Program-made: the position numbers and the translations under genes | Shown here: one piece after another, positions 1-9,341 of the stretch | Layout of the letters: each line of letters opens with the position of its first letter | How positions within the stretch are numbered: the first letter of the stretch is position 1 | Assembly (NCBI RefSeq): GCF_002847015.1 | Contig: NZ_CP025085.1 | Coordinates: 124,001 to 188,000, forward strand | Direction: 5' to 3' | DNA: 64,000 bases | Source: Prodigiosinella confusarubida | GTDB taxonomy: Bacteria; Pseudomonadota; Gammaproteobacteria; Enterobacterales; Enterobacteriaceae | The notes under the pieces: model-generated | What the model was told of the DNA's origin: nothing | Database searches by the model: none | Seen by the model: the letters and a program-made list of their open reading frames with translations, nothing else

Positions 1-282
1 CACACCTGTTTTATCTAACCTTACAACCTGGAGACCTTCTGGCTGGATAAGGTCTCCATACCTGATACGCAACCACGGTTTTTCTGGACGCTCCAGCCAT
101 CCCACCCATTGTGTCGCATCACCAACAAGCCCTCTCAACGTCCATAACGACGATGGACTTACCTCATTACAGCTGACTTTGACTGCTGGCAAGAAAGGAT
201 CTCGCCCACTGATATCTGACGCATTGCCATTCCCCATGCCAAACCATGCGACCATCACTACCCACCGCGTATATACGTTCAT
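1..282 (-). CDS. hofP: HofP-like pilus assembly protein (PilP family), 3' part missing
   Basis: The first 94 codons are present and the rest runs off the left edge. An N-terminal hydrophobic stretch (residues about 6-16) looks like a signal or membrane anchor. It is followed by the RDPFLP motif seen in E. coli HofP and PilP-type proteins, then a short beta-rich segment. In type IV pilus systems PilP links the inner-membrane PilNO complex to the outer-membrane secretin; the Hof proteins are the enterobacterial counterparts and have been tied to use of external DNA as nutrient. The ATG overlaps the hofO stop by four bases (ATGA), so translation is probably coupled. The secretin hofQ would be expected next, outside the window. 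Confidence 0.8.
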   Translation of the reverse strand, partial: MNVYTRWVVMVAWFGMGNGNASDISGRDPFLPAVKVSCNEVSPSSLWTLRGLVGDATQWVGWLERPEKPWLRIRYGDLIQPEGLQVVRLDKTGV

Positions 283-818
283 GACGAGCTCCCTTGTTGA
301 AAGGGCCGAGACAGAGAAAGTTCTACCCGTAACCCGTTAATCTCTTTTTTGATCACGAGTTGACTGATACGCGGCACAGCAGGTAACGCATTGAAACTTT
401 TTAAAAAAGACATCAGACCTGAATAATCGGTATTAAGCATCAATCGCCAGTTAGGGGAAAACGGTTCCGCAGCCTCAGTTGACGAAGGCTGCCAGGAGAT
501 CAGCCTGGCATCAGACTGATTTAACGGTATTGCCAGTAATGTGGCGATACTGTCAGAAGATAAGGTGGTATCAGGCAACCGGCGAGCTGCCAGTTGTTGT
601 TGCAGTTGGGAAAGCGTAGGTAGCCTGGCTAACTGCTGTATGAGTTGCTCAGTATATTGGCGACTTTCAATTAGCTGTTGTCGCGTCTGATCCAGATGCT
701 GACGTTTATTGATGATAACACTCCCGCCAACCAGCGCGGTAAGACTCACCACCACACCAAATTGTGCAGCAAGCAACACCCGGAAAGGCGTATTCATCCA
801 TATTGCCGCATACTTCAC
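279..818 (-). CDS. hofO: HofO, PilO-like inner-membrane pilus assembly protein
   Basis: This is a 179-residue protein with one N-terminal transmembrane helix (about residues 13-35), a coiled-coil-like region (about 38-75) and a C-terminal PilO-like ferredoxin-fold domain. PilO pairs with PilN in the inner-membrane alignment complex of type IV pili. The start is a GTG overlapping the hofN stop in the form GTGA, and its end overlaps hofP in the form ATGA, so hofM-N-O-P forms a tightly packed operon. Sequence conservation in this family is low; the assignment rests on the single-TM architecture and its position in a hofMNOP order next to mrcA. Confidence 0.8.
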   Translation of the reverse strand: MKYAAIWMNTPFRVLLAAQFGVVVSLTALVGGSVIINKRQHLDQTRQQLIESRQYTEQLIQQLARLPTLSQLQQQLAARRLPDTTLSSDSIATLLAIPLNQSDARLISWQPSSTEAAEPFSPNWRLMLNTDYSGLMSFLKSFNALPAVPRISQLVIKKEINGLRVELSLSRPFQQGSSS

Positions 819-1378
819 TGGCGCTCTCCTTCCTGCTTATCGTGGCTACGCCATTCAAGCCGCAATACAAAACTGAGCAGCGTATCGTCCTGTGCTGAAC
901 GCTGAGTCTGATGTAACACAACCTGCTGGATAAACGGCTCACGAGCCAGCGCATCCGTAAAATCGATAATAGCGTCATACTGACTGCTGACGCCTGAAAG
1001 ATGTAACGCATTACCGGTATCACTCAATGCGGTCAACCATAGGGAATCCGGCATGAAAGTAGGCAGACGCATCAATAATTCCTCATAACGCTGATTGCTA
1101 CGGCGCCCCTGTTCCTCGTTGGCCAACCGAGCCTGATATTTCTCCATCTCACGCCACGCCTGTCGTGTTTGTCGGTATAGCGTTTCATACGCTGCCTGCT
1201 TTACTTGCACTTCTCTGAGTGTGGTGCCTATTGCATCCTGCTGTCGTTGTTGGATAAGGACAACGACTGTCATTACCAGAAGCGCGATGGCAATCTGCAG
1301 TAAAAGTAATATCAGCCATTGCCATATCCGCCGTTTGATATGTCGTTTACGCCAAGGTAAAAGATTAACCTGCAACAT
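815..1378 (-). CDS. hofN: HofN, PilN-like inner-membrane pilus assembly protein
   Basis: The 187-residue protein starts with the diagnostic PilN cytoplasmic motif NLLPWR at residues 5-10. In PilN this short tail docks onto the ATPase-fold protein PilM (here HofM). A transmembrane helix follows (about residues 18-42), then a coiled-coil stretch (about 43-100) and a periplasmic PilN domain. The ATG overlaps the hofM stop (TGATG). Second gene of the leftward hofMNOP operon. Confidence 0.85.
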   Translation of the reverse strand: MLQVNLLPWRKRHIKRRIWQWLILLLLQIAIALLVMTVVVLIQQRQQDAIGTTLREVQVKQAAYETLYRQTRQAWREMEKYQARLANEEQGRRSNQRYEELLMRLPTFMPDSLWLTALSDTGNALHLSGVSSQYDAIIDFTDALAREPFIQQVVLHQTQRSAQDDTLLSFVLRLEWRSHDKQEGERQ

Positions 1379-2232
1379 CAGTAAGTATCTCCAGGGCGTA
1401 ATGCCAGCCCGCCTGCGATGACAAATGCTGAAGGCATTGGGGGTAACGGAGGATGCTGCTGGTGAAATGCGACCAGCGGCGACCAGGAGATCAGCATTTC
1501 TGACATCCCGGATAAATCATCAGCAATAGATGAACTGCAATAAACGGGCTCTTCAGTGGCCATTTGATAGCAGGTACTCAGATGTGAAATTAACGCTTGT
1601 TTATCAGTTATATCTTCAGGTTGAAATGTGCCGAAATGCAGGGGGTGATTCAGCGGCGAGGTCCAGAGCCAGTGATCGTCGAAACGATGCAACAGCAGGC
1701 GTTCAGATAACAGCCCAGCTTGCTGCGCCATACAACGTAACGCACAGGGTGTAATATCCATCACTTCAGGCTCCAGACCAGACTGGCTGAAACAGTCCTG
1801 CCAGGCGACCAGCTCTGCGTTTCTAGCTGCGGTCACCAGTAGCGTATCCGCTATTTGTGGATCGGTACGATAGTCAAGTGCCAGCATGTCACGGCTGACC
1901 GGAAGTTTCCGTAGCGCCATTTTTTCAATATATTCGCCACGCGCCGGCTCACGCAGACGTTTGTCTGGTTGGGGTAGACGTTGTTGCAATATCTGTGATG
2001 CAGGAAACCCGACCCGCAGCGAAATGAAACGAGGCAGTTCCCTGCGCCACTGACGCAAAATTTCACAAAGCCCGTCAGCATGGTATAGGCTCCCTAAGCG
2101 TAACGTATCGCCCGGCAAAGGAAATTGCCACCAGTGGCGGAGCTGCCAGCCATGACGGCAGCGCTGAACGGCCAAAGCGCGCATGCAGCCATTTTGTATA
2201 TCTACGCCAACCTGCCAGATGTGGTAAGCCAT
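1378..2232 (-). CDS. hofM: HofM, PilM-like cytoplasmic pilus assembly protein
   Basis: A 284-residue PilM-family protein with a degenerate actin-like fold. It is predicted to sit in the cytoplasm and bind the N-terminal tail of HofN. I chose the ATG at 2232 because the resulting start MAYHIWQVG parallels E. coli HofM (MAFKIWQIG); a TTG two codons upstream, nearer to the GGGAG ribosome-binding site, is the alternative. It is the first gene of the hof operon and is divergent from mrcA, as in E. coli. E. coli makes no detectable pilus from these genes in the laboratory, so expression conditions remain open. Confidence 0.82.
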   Translation of the reverse strand: MAYHIWQVGVDIQNGCMRALAVQRCRHGWQLRHWWQFPLPGDTLRLGSLYHADGLCEILRQWRRELPRFISLRVGFPASQILQQRLPQPDKRLREPARGEYIEKMALRKLPVSRDMLALDYRTDPQIADTLLVTAARNAELVAWQDCFSQSGLEPEVMDITPCALRCMAQQAGLLSERLLLHRFDDHWLWTSPLNHPLHFGTFQPEDITDKQALISHLSTCYQMATEEPVYCSSSIADDLSGMSEMLISWSPLVAFHQQHPPLPPMPSAFVIAGGLALRPGDTY

Positions 2233-2349
2233 ATTCAATTGATCTCCCTATCGTCCGTTAAAAGAACGTATCCACCGTGCTGGCTTACCTTTATACTAGC
2301 GTGCGATTGTTTATCGACTCTTAAACCGCTACCGAATGGAAAATCCCAG

Positions 2350-4908
2350 GTGAAGTTCGTAAAGTATTTTTTCATCCTTGCAGTGACTTGCATCCTGTTG
2401 GGAGCTGCCTCGCTATATGGTCTTTATCGCTATATCGAGCCACAATTACCCGATGTCACCACACTGAAAGATATCCGGTTGCAGACACCAATGCAGGTTT
2501 ACAGTGCTGACGGAGAACTGATTGCCCAGTTCGGTGAAAAACGCCGTCTTCCCCTGAAGCTGGATCAGATACCGCCTATGCTGATCCACGCATTTATTGC
2601 CACTGAAGACAGTCGGTTCTACGAGCACCATGGTGTAGACCCTCAAGGTATTCTCCGGGCCGCATCGGTTGCCCTGATATCTGGCCATGCTTCGCAAGGG
2701 GCCAGTACCATTACCCAACAATTGGCCCGTAACTTCTTCCTGAGCCCGGAACGCACACTGCTGCGTAAAATCAAAGAAGCGTTTCTGGCTATCCGTATCG
2801 AGCAATTGTTGAGCAAGGATGAAATCCTTGAGCTATATCTCAACAAAATTTATCTCGGTTATCGCGCCTATGGTGTCGGGGCTGCGGCACAGGTTTATTT
2901 CGGCCGCCCCGTAGATCAACTGACGCTGGGGGAAATGGCGATGATTGCCGGTCTACCTAAAGCGCCTTCTACTTTCAATCCGCTTTACTCTTATGACCGT
3001 GCCGTCGCCCGTCGAAATGTGGTTCTGTCTCGTATGCTGGAGGAAAACTACATCACTCAGGCACAGTATGATCAGGCTCGTAACGAAAAACTGATTGCGG
3101 ATTACCACGCACCGAAGATTTCGTTTTCTGCTTCTTACATAGCGGAGATGGTGCGTCAGGAAATGGTCAAACGTTATGGTGAAGATGCATACAGCGATGG
3201 CTATAAGGTCTACACCACCATTACAAAAAAACTCCAGCTGGCTGCGGAAGAGTCATTACGTAACAACGTGCTAGCCTATGATATGCGTCACGGTTACCGT
3301 GGTGCGAGCCAGAGGTTATGGTCAGCAGGAATGCCTGCCTGGCCGCAAGAAAAAATCGTCGATGCACTAAAAAAACTGCCGGTTTACGGCCCATTATTTC
3401 CTGCCGTCGTGATCGAAGCCCAGGCAGACAAGGCTCAGGCCCTGATGGCCGACGGGAACCAGATCGAGTTACCAATGGCCGGTATACGCTGGGCTCGGGC
3501 CTATAAATCTGATCTCTCTCAAGGTGCGACGCCGAAGCAGGTCACCGATGTGATCCAGGCAGGTCAGCAGATTTGGGTAAGAAAAGTGGATAACGACTGG
3601 TGGCTGGCACAGATACCGGAAGTAAACTCAGCACTGGTTTCACTCAATCCGAATAATGGCGCTATTCTGGCATTGGTGGGTGGTTTTGACTTTAACCTGA
3701 GCAAATTCAACCGCGCCACTCAGGCACTGCGCCAAGTTGGCTCAAACATCAAACCATTCCTATACACGGCCGCGATGGATAAAGGGTTGACGCTGGCTAC
3801 CATTCTGAACGACGCGCCTGTCACCCGTTGGGATCCTGGCGCAGGTTCAGACTGGAGCCCCAAAAACTCGCCACCGGTTTATCAAGGCCCTATTCGATTA
3901 CGTCAGGGACTCGGTCAATCTAAAAACGTTGTCATGGTGCGAGCCATGCGTGCCATGGGTGTCGATTATGCAGCGAAGTACCTGCAACGTTTCGGCTTCC
4001 CAGCACAGAACATCATTCATACCGAATCGCTGGCGTTGGGCGCCGCGTCCTTCACACCATTGCAAGTTGTCAGAGGTTACGCCGTGATGGACAACGGTGG
4101 CTATCTGGTTGACCCTCACTTTATCAGTAAGATAGAAAATGAAACCGGAAATACATTATACAAAGCCACACCGAAGATAGTGTGTACTAGCTGCGACCTA
4201 CCGGTGATTTATGGTGATACTCCGCGTTCAGCCATATTGTCTGATGACAATATGGAGAATATAGCAACATCGAAGGAACCCCCCGTTCCCGGGAGTTCAC
4301 CCGTTTTGCAGCCGGATCCCATTACACCACCGGAAGCTGCCATGCAGGAAGCCAATGATTATGCGCCCCATGTTATCAGTACACCGCTGGCATTTTTGAT
4401 TAAAGACGCATTGAACAGTAACATCTTTGGCGGACCAGGCTGGATGGGAACGGGGTGGCGTGCCGGCAAGGTTCTGAAGCGCCATGATATTGGAGGCAAA
4501 ACGGGTACGACCAATAGCTCGAAAGATGCCTGGTTCTCCGGCTATGGCCCGAATATTGTTGCGTCAGTCTGGATAGGGTTTGACGACCATCGTCGCGACC
4601 TCGGCCGAAGTACCTTTTCCGGCGTTATTCACGATCAAATTTCCGGTTATGAAGGTGGTGCCAAGAGCGCACAACCTGCGTGGGATGATTTTATGAAAGC
4701 CGCACTGGCAGGCGTCCCTGAACAGAAGACACCCGTACCACCAGGGATTGTCAGCGTGCTCATTGATCGCAGCAGCGGCAAGTTGTCAAACGGTGGCAGT
4801 AACAGTCGACTGGAATACTTCATTGATGGTACCCAACCATTGGATTATGGCGTTCATGAAGCAGGGACGACATTAATGGACAATGGCCAATCAAAAGAAC
4901 TGTTTTAG
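2350..4908 (+). CDS. mrcA: Penicillin-binding protein 1A (bifunctional transglycosylase/transpeptidase)
   Basis: This inner-membrane enzyme polymerises and cross-links peptidoglycan during elongation. The 852-residue protein aligns end to end with E. coli PBP1A (850 aa). It has an N-terminal membrane anchor (about 5-28), a GT51 transglycosylase domain with catalytic Glu86 in the EDSRFYEHHG motif, an OB/ODD-type middle region, and a transpeptidase domain with Ser465 in SNIK and Lys717 in KTGTT. The start is a GTG giving (V/M)KFVKYF, identical in register to E. coli. An in-frame ATG 225 bp upstream lies inside hofM on the other strand and is not the start. A hairpin terminator follows. Confidence 0.96.
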   Translation: MKFVKYFFILAVTCILLGAASLYGLYRYIEPQLPDVTTLKDIRLQTPMQVYSADGELIAQFGEKRRLPLKLDQIPPMLIHAFIATEDSRFYEHHGVDPQGILRAASVALISGHASQGASTITQQLARNFFLSPERTLLRKIKEAFLAIRIEQLLSKDEILELYLNKIYLGYRAYGVGAAAQVYFGRPVDQLTLGEMAMIAGLPKAPSTFNPLYSYDRAVARRNVVLSRMLEENYITQAQYDQARNEKLIADYHAPKISFSASYIAEMVRQEMVKRYGEDAYSDGYKVYTTITKKLQLAAEESLRNNVLAYDMRHGYRGASQRLWSAGMPAWPQEKIVDALKKLPVYGPLFPAVVIEAQADKAQALMADGNQIELPMAGIRWARAYKSDLSQGATPKQVTDVIQAGQQIWVRKVDNDWWLAQIPEVNSALVSLNPNNGAILALVGGFDFNLSKFNRATQALRQVGSNIKPFLYTAAMDKGLTLATILNDAPVTRWDPGAGSDWSPKNSPPVYQGPIRLRQGLGQSKNVVMVRAMRAMGVDYAAKYLQRFGFPAQNIIHTESLALGAASFTPLQVVRGYAVMDNGGYLVDPHFISKIENETGNTLYKATPKIVCTSCDLPVIYGDTPRSAILSDDNMENIATSKEPPVPGSSPVLQPDPITPPEAAMQEANDYAPHVISTPLAFLIKDALNSNIFGGPGWMGTGWRAGKVLKRHDIGGKTGTTNSSKDAWFSGYGPNIVASVWIGFDDHRRDLGRSTFSGVIHDQISGYEGGAKSAQPAWDDFMKAALAGVPEQKTPVPPGIVSVLIDRSSGKLSNGGSNSRLEYFIDGTQPLDYGVHEAGTTLMDNGQSKELF

Positions 4909-4935
4909 GTGCCATAGCCGTTTCAACAGTCGACA

Positions 4936-4960
4936 AAAAGGCGCGATTTCCGCGCCTTTT
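4936..4960. terminator. Hairpin terminator between convergent mrcA and nudE
   Basis: The perfect inverted repeat AAAAGGCGCG / CGCGCCTTTT has a 5-base loop (ATTTC). It has T-runs on both strands and lies between convergent genes, so it can end transcription from both sides. Confidence 0.85.
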
Positions 4961-4978
4961 CTCTATTCTGTACAACTG

Positions 4979-5533
4979 TTATTGCTGATTTAACCAATTC
5001 TGAGCAAGAAACAGAGCACTAACGTTACGTGCCTCACGGAAATCCGGTTCGTTAAGCAATGCCATCATATTTTGCAATGGCCAGCGAACTTGCGGCATCG
5101 GTTCAGGTTCATCACCTGGAAGACTTTTTAGATAAAGGCCATGGGCAATCACAATGCTCATTTGACTGGAAAAATAAGACGGCGCCATCGTCAATGTTGC
5201 CAGCAAATCGATACGCTCTGCACCAAACCCCACTTCTTCCATCAACTCTCTATTTGCCGCTTCAAAGACAGTTTCGCCAGGATCAATCAATCCTTTTGGG
5301 AAGCCCAGTTCATACTGTTCAATACCGACAGCGTATTCATGAATCAGCAGCAAATTATCGTCAATGACGGGCACAATCATGACCGCTTCCCGACCGGAGG
5401 GGCGCATACGTTCATAAACACGACGTGCGCCATTGCTGAACTCCAAATCCACCGATTCCACATCAAACAGACGTGAGCGGGCAACGGTCTCAACCTTAAG
5501 GATTTTGGGTTTTTGCAGGTTACTATTCATCAT
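4979..5533 (-). CDS. nudE: ADP compounds hydrolase NudE (Nudix family)
   Basis: The 184-residue Nudix hydrolase matches E. coli NudE, which cleaves ADP-ribose, Ap3A and NADH to AMP plus a second phosphate product. The Nudix box is complete, reading GLIDPGE followed by RELMEEVGF, and holds the metal-binding glutamates. The conserved C-terminal region (DEPEPMPQVRWPL) is also present. Two consecutive ATGs occur at the start; either could be used. Position beside mrcA is as in E. coli. Confidence 0.93.
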   Translation of the reverse strand: MMNSNLQKPKILKVETVARSRLFDVESVDLEFSNGARRVYERMRPSGREAVMIVPVIDDNLLLIHEYAVGIEQYELGFPKGLIDPGETVFEAANRELMEEVGFGAERIDLLATLTMAPSYFSSQMSIVIAHGLYLKSLPGDEPEPMPQVRWPLQNMMALLNEPDFREARNVSALFLAQNWLNQQ

Positions 5534-5963
5534 GGCCCCATAAGGAACGGACTGCCGAAACGACGCCTTGATCTACAATCAGAAAAGGCAACCGATGCCC
5601 TAGCCAAAAGAGATGTGTCGTCGAACGAAAAACATTCATTCAAAATAAGTTCGGTGTATCACGTTTTGCCTTAACAGTGACACTGCTCGCAATTTTACCA
5701 TAGTGTTTTTACGTTTTCACAACATGCGACACACATTACTTTTGTTAAAGTAAAAAATAAAAGTCAATAGGTTAGATAAAATTCAGATTATCCTCATTTT
5801 AGCTACTTATCTTAATTGTTAACATAATCTATTACATAAGTAATATTGGGTGATTTCAATTAATAAAGGCAGCTAACGGAATAACATGGGTTAACATTAT
5901 CGCTGTAATTTTGTTAGTATCCGAAAAAACAAAGAGAACCCTGGGCTGTTAGATGGAGATAAT
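5534..5963. other. AT-rich intergenic region upstream of igaA
   Basis: These 430 bp lie between divergent nudE and igaA. The right two-thirds (about 5690-5935) are clearly AT-rich and contain many TTAA/TAAT runs but no open reading frame of note. igaA is preceded by TGGAGATA at about 5951-5958, a good ribosome-binding site. No strong terminator or repeat is visible. The AT-richness would suit nucleoid-protein (H-NS) binding; that is inference. Confidence 0.5.
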
Positions 5964-8093
5964 ATGAGCGCAATACTCATCATATTGGCTGTATTGTTTA
6001 CCAGTCTGATCACCGTCGGGGGTTTCATTGGCTATCACATGTATCGTCGTTTTCTTTTTGTCAAACACTTGCCGGTCGTGCCTTCAGGACATCGTCATCT
6101 GACGTCGTCAGAGCGTGTCGCTGTGGAACACTATCTGACGCTGAACGCCCTTGATAAAACGATACTACTGCCGCTGACGATGTCCTTACCTTTGTTTCCA
6201 CAACTGCTGCCCGGTAGCCGGGTTTACCCCATTACACATAGTATTACCCGCTACGGCATCAGTACCGATGCACCCAATAAATGGCGTTACTACATTGATA
6301 CCCAGGAAATTCATCTCCCCGCGATTTGGGAACAATATATAACGCAGAATAATGAAATTGAGCTGATCAAAACCCGTTCCATTCCACTGGTTATCTCCCT
6401 CAACGGCCACTCCCTGACGGAGTTTGTTAACAACCCGGAGACCCTGTCAGGAACAGAAATCCCCATCGAAAAAGCTTTTATACGGAAAGAAGAAAACGAA
6501 CCCACCGAACTGGTGACAATTCGCAAGGAAACCCGTGAAGAGCATGCCATTCATCGCTCCCGTGGGATCAAAGAAGCCGGGCTGCTCAGTCTGGCTTTTT
6601 TCATGCTGGCATTCAGTCTGAACAGCCCACTGGCGCTACTACCTTGGCTAGCGGGTATTGCGTGTCTGATAGCATTATGGTGCTGTTGGGAATGGTTCCG
6701 TCCCGCAAGCGAGAAAGAGCGGCTGGAAGTCCATTGTCTGAATGGAACACCACAGTGTCTGGGATTGTTTGGTGAGTCCAATCAAGGTCAGTTCGGTAAT
6801 ATTTCACTCGGTAATATCGACCTCATCTATCCTTCCCACTGGCAACCTTACATCAATTATGATCTGGGTAGAAAAACCGATATTGATATCTATTTAAATC
6901 GGCAGGTTATCCGGCAAGGGCAGTACCTATCATTACACAATGAGGTGAAATACTTTCCGCTACAGCGCTGGGGGAGAAATCTGTTACTGGCCTGTGGTTC
7001 GTTAGTCAGTCTGGTGCTATTAGTCAGTTCCGTTCCACTGGATTTGCCACTCAAACTCAGCATGGCCTGGATGCAAGGGGTGGAAAATATCAAAGTGACT
7101 CAAGTCGGTGAGCTTGAAAACAAGTCGCTGCACATCGGTGATACCCTAGAAGTTAAAGGTACGGGTATGTGCTACGTCCCACCTATCAATTCAAATGATA
7201 CTGCACCCAAAAAGAACCCTTTCACACCATTTGACTGCTCAGCTATCTACTGGAATAAGGCAGAACCACTACCGGCCCCCGAATCAGACATTGTTGAGAA
7301 AGCCTCAGCACTGTTAAAAACCGTGAATGAACAGTTGCATCCGCAAGACACCAATGACGGTAGGCTCAGTTCGCCGTTAGCCAGCACTATTCAAAAGTCA
7401 GGCATGATTTTACTGAGCAATTTTTCCGACATCATACTGAAAACCGAAGATCTGTGTGAAAAAGATGACAACTGCATCCGACTGAAAAACGCCTTGACCA
7501 ACCTGGGTAATGCAAAAAGTTGGAACCTGCTGGTCAAACGTGCCCGCTCCGGCGCATTGAACGGGATGAACGTTATATTACGGCCTGTCAGTGCCGAAAC
7601 GCTGGAATCGCTGGTGAACAACGCCGCTGACTACTTCTATTATCAGGAAATCACCAACGCCGCCAACTCGTTGAATAGCCCACCGCCCGGCGGTTTTCTG
7701 ATTCGCAGCGACGAAGGTCAGCAGTTTGTCTCATATCCGTTGCCCGCCACACCGATACAGAATTATCCTCCGGCAGAGCAATGGCTGGAGCTTCAGCGCC
7801 TATCGTCCATGCTGCTACATACACCGTTTAAGGCCAGCGGCGTCATTACCCAAATCAGCATTGATGCCAACGGTACCCGCCATATCTCACTACACAGCGA
7901 ACCCGATGCCGTCACGTTGTGGCGTTATCTTGGTTCCTGCCTGCTATTCTTGCTGTTCTCCGTCATTCTGGTGGTGAATATCGTGTTATTTACTGTCAAA
8001 CACCGCCACAGTCGACAGAGGATTGCCAATATCCAGCAATACTATGACCGTCATCTGGTGCCATCAACACCCACATTTCCTCTCATTCACTAA
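5964..8093 (+). CDS. igaA: IgaA, inner-membrane repressor of the Rcs phosphorelay
   Basis: IgaA (YrfF) restrains the Rcs envelope-stress system by contacting RcsD and, in the periplasm, RcsF. The 709-residue protein aligns along its whole length with the E. coli and Salmonella proteins. It has an N-terminal TM helix (about 2-25), a cytoplasmic domain, a TM hairpin (about 205-245), a second cytoplasmic domain, TM (about 338-358), a large periplasmic domain and a final TM (about 651-677). The four periplasmic cysteines fall at residues 403, 425, 498 and 504, matching the disulfide-forming cysteines known from Salmonella. The gene is essential in bacteria with an intact Rcs system. Confidence 0.95.
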   Translation: MSAILIILAVLFTSLITVGGFIGYHMYRRFLFVKHLPVVPSGHRHLTSSERVAVEHYLTLNALDKTILLPLTMSLPLFPQLLPGSRVYPITHSITRYGISTDAPNKWRYYIDTQEIHLPAIWEQYITQNNEIELIKTRSIPLVISLNGHSLTEFVNNPETLSGTEIPIEKAFIRKEENEPTELVTIRKETREEHAIHRSRGIKEAGLLSLAFFMLAFSLNSPLALLPWLAGIACLIALWCCWEWFRPASEKERLEVHCLNGTPQCLGLFGESNQGQFGNISLGNIDLIYPSHWQPYINYDLGRKTDIDIYLNRQVIRQGQYLSLHNEVKYFPLQRWGRNLLLACGSLVSLVLLVSSVPLDLPLKLSMAWMQGVENIKVTQVGELENKSLHIGDTLEVKGTGMCYVPPINSNDTAPKKNPFTPFDCSAIYWNKAEPLPAPESDIVEKASALLKTVNEQLHPQDTNDGRLSSPLASTIQKSGMILLSNFSDIILKTEDLCEKDDNCIRLKNALTNLGNAKSWNLLVKRARSGALNGMNVILRPVSAETLESLVNNAADYFYYQEITNAANSLNSPPPGGFLIRSDEGQQFVSYPLPATPIQNYPPAEQWLELQRLSSMLLHTPFKASGVITQISIDANGTRHISLHSEPDAVTLWRYLGSCLLFLLFSVILVVNIVLFTVKHRHSRQRIANIQQYYDRHLVPSTPTFPLIH

Positions 8094-8204
8094 TGTTTTC
8101 CATCGGTAAACAGAGCTGGATCCGTCGGTAGGTATGCTACGCTGATAGCATCTTTTGACGCGATATCCACCACCAGATATCACGGTGTTTCATCTGGAGC
8201 GTTT

Positions 8205-8906
8205 ATGAGTCCCACATTTAACTGGAATGAGATTGATACCGTCTTGCTGGATATGGACGGCACCCTGCTTGATCTGGCCTTTGACAGTTACTTTTGGCTG
8301 CAACTGGTGCCGCAGTCCCTAAGTGCCCAACGCGGGATAAGCCTTGAACAGGCAAAACAGCTCATCACCACGGAATACCGGGCTGTACAACATACGCTTG
8401 ACTGGTACTGTTTCGACTACTGGAGTGAACGGCTGAGGTTGGATATTCGCCAAATGACCAGTGATATTGGCCCACGGGCTCGTTTGCGTGACGATACCGC
8501 GCCATTCCTGGCAGCACTGAGAGAAAGCGGCCGGAGAACTATCCTGCTGACCAATGCGCATCCCCACAGTCTGGCAATAAAAGTCACCCATACCGGCCTT
8601 GATCAACACCTTGATTTATTACTTTCTACCCATACTTATGGGTATCCAAAGGAAGATCAGCGTTTATGGCATGCGGTGCAGGCGCATACGGGATTCAACC
8701 CGACCAGGACCCTGTTTGTGGACGACAGCGAACCCATTCTGGATGCGGCCAAAGCATTTGGTATCCGCTACTGTCTGGGGGTCAGTAATCCTGACTCCGG
8801 CCAGCAGGAAAAAAGTTTCACGCAGCACCCTGCCATGAACAATTATCTGTCGCTATTACCGGCTATCTATCAATCGGATTCCAACTACCATCAGGAGCAC
8901 TCATGA
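8205..8906 (+). CDS. yrfG: GMP/IMP 5'-nucleotidase YrfG (HAD superfamily)
   Basis: The 233-residue HAD-like phosphatase matches E. coli YrfG, which dephosphorylates purine mononucleotides. HAD motif I is LDMDGTLLD near residues 16-24, with the first Asp as nucleophile. Motif II is in the LLTNAH region and motif IV is DDSEPILDAA. The start has a GGAG ribosome-binding site. Its stop overlaps hslR by four bases (ATGA), giving an igaA-yrfG-hslR-hslO order identical to E. coli. Confidence 0.93.
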   Translation: MSPTFNWNEIDTVLLDMDGTLLDLAFDSYFWLQLVPQSLSAQRGISLEQAKQLITTEYRAVQHTLDWYCFDYWSERLRLDIRQMTSDIGPRARLRDDTAPFLAALRESGRRTILLTNAHPHSLAIKVTHTGLDQHLDLLLSTHTYGYPKEDQRLWHAVQAHTGFNPTRTLFVDDSEPILDAAKAFGIRYCLGVSNPDSGQQEKSFTQHPAMNNYLSLLPAIYQSDSNYHQEHS

Positions 8907-9316
8907 GCAAAGAAACCCAACGTGATGATGATGATAGCGTTCGGCTGGATAAATGGCTTTGGGCTGCCCGGTTTTATAAAACCCGAGCCATCGCGCGGGA
9001 AATGGTGGAAGGCGGCAAGATTCATTATAACGGCCAGCGTAGTAAACCGAGCAAGTTGGTGGAGCTTAATGCCGAAATCAAACTGCGCCAGGGAAATGAC
9101 GAGCGCGTCGTTGTTGTTTGTGCGCTTAGCGCTCAACGACGCTCTGCAACACAAGCACAGGCCATGTATCAGGAAACGCCGGAAAGCATCGAAAAACGTG
9201 AAAAACTGGCGCAAGCCAGAAAAATGAACACCCTGTCCATGCCACACCCGGATCGGCGCCCGGATAAAAAAGAGCGACGGGATTTAATTAAATTTAAATA
9301 CAGTGACACAGAATAA
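8903..9316 (+). CDS. hslR: Heat-shock protein Hsp15, ribosome-associated S4-domain protein
   Basis: The 137-residue basic protein carries an S4 RNA-binding domain at its N-terminus (about residues 14-70, [15 protein letters not shown]). Hsp15 binds free 50S subunits that carry a stalled nascent chain and helps recycle them after heat shock. It is translationally coupled to yrfG by an ATGA overlap and followed 25 bp later by hslO, the other heat-shock gene of the unit. Confidence 0.94.
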   Translation: MSKETQRDDDDSVRLDKWLWAARFYKTRAIAREMVEGGKIHYNGQRSKPSKLVELNAEIKLRQGNDERVVVVCALSAQRRSATQAQAMYQETPESIEKREKLAQARKMNTLSMPHPDRRPDKKERRDLIKFKYSDTE

Positions 9317-9341
9317 TCCGCAGTCACCAAGAGAGACAATT

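Noticed and set aside
2125-2349. In-frame N-terminal extension of mrcA by 75 codons
   Set aside because: It lies inside hofM on the opposite strand, is not similar to any PBP1A N-terminus, and the GTG at 2350 matches the E. coli start exactly.
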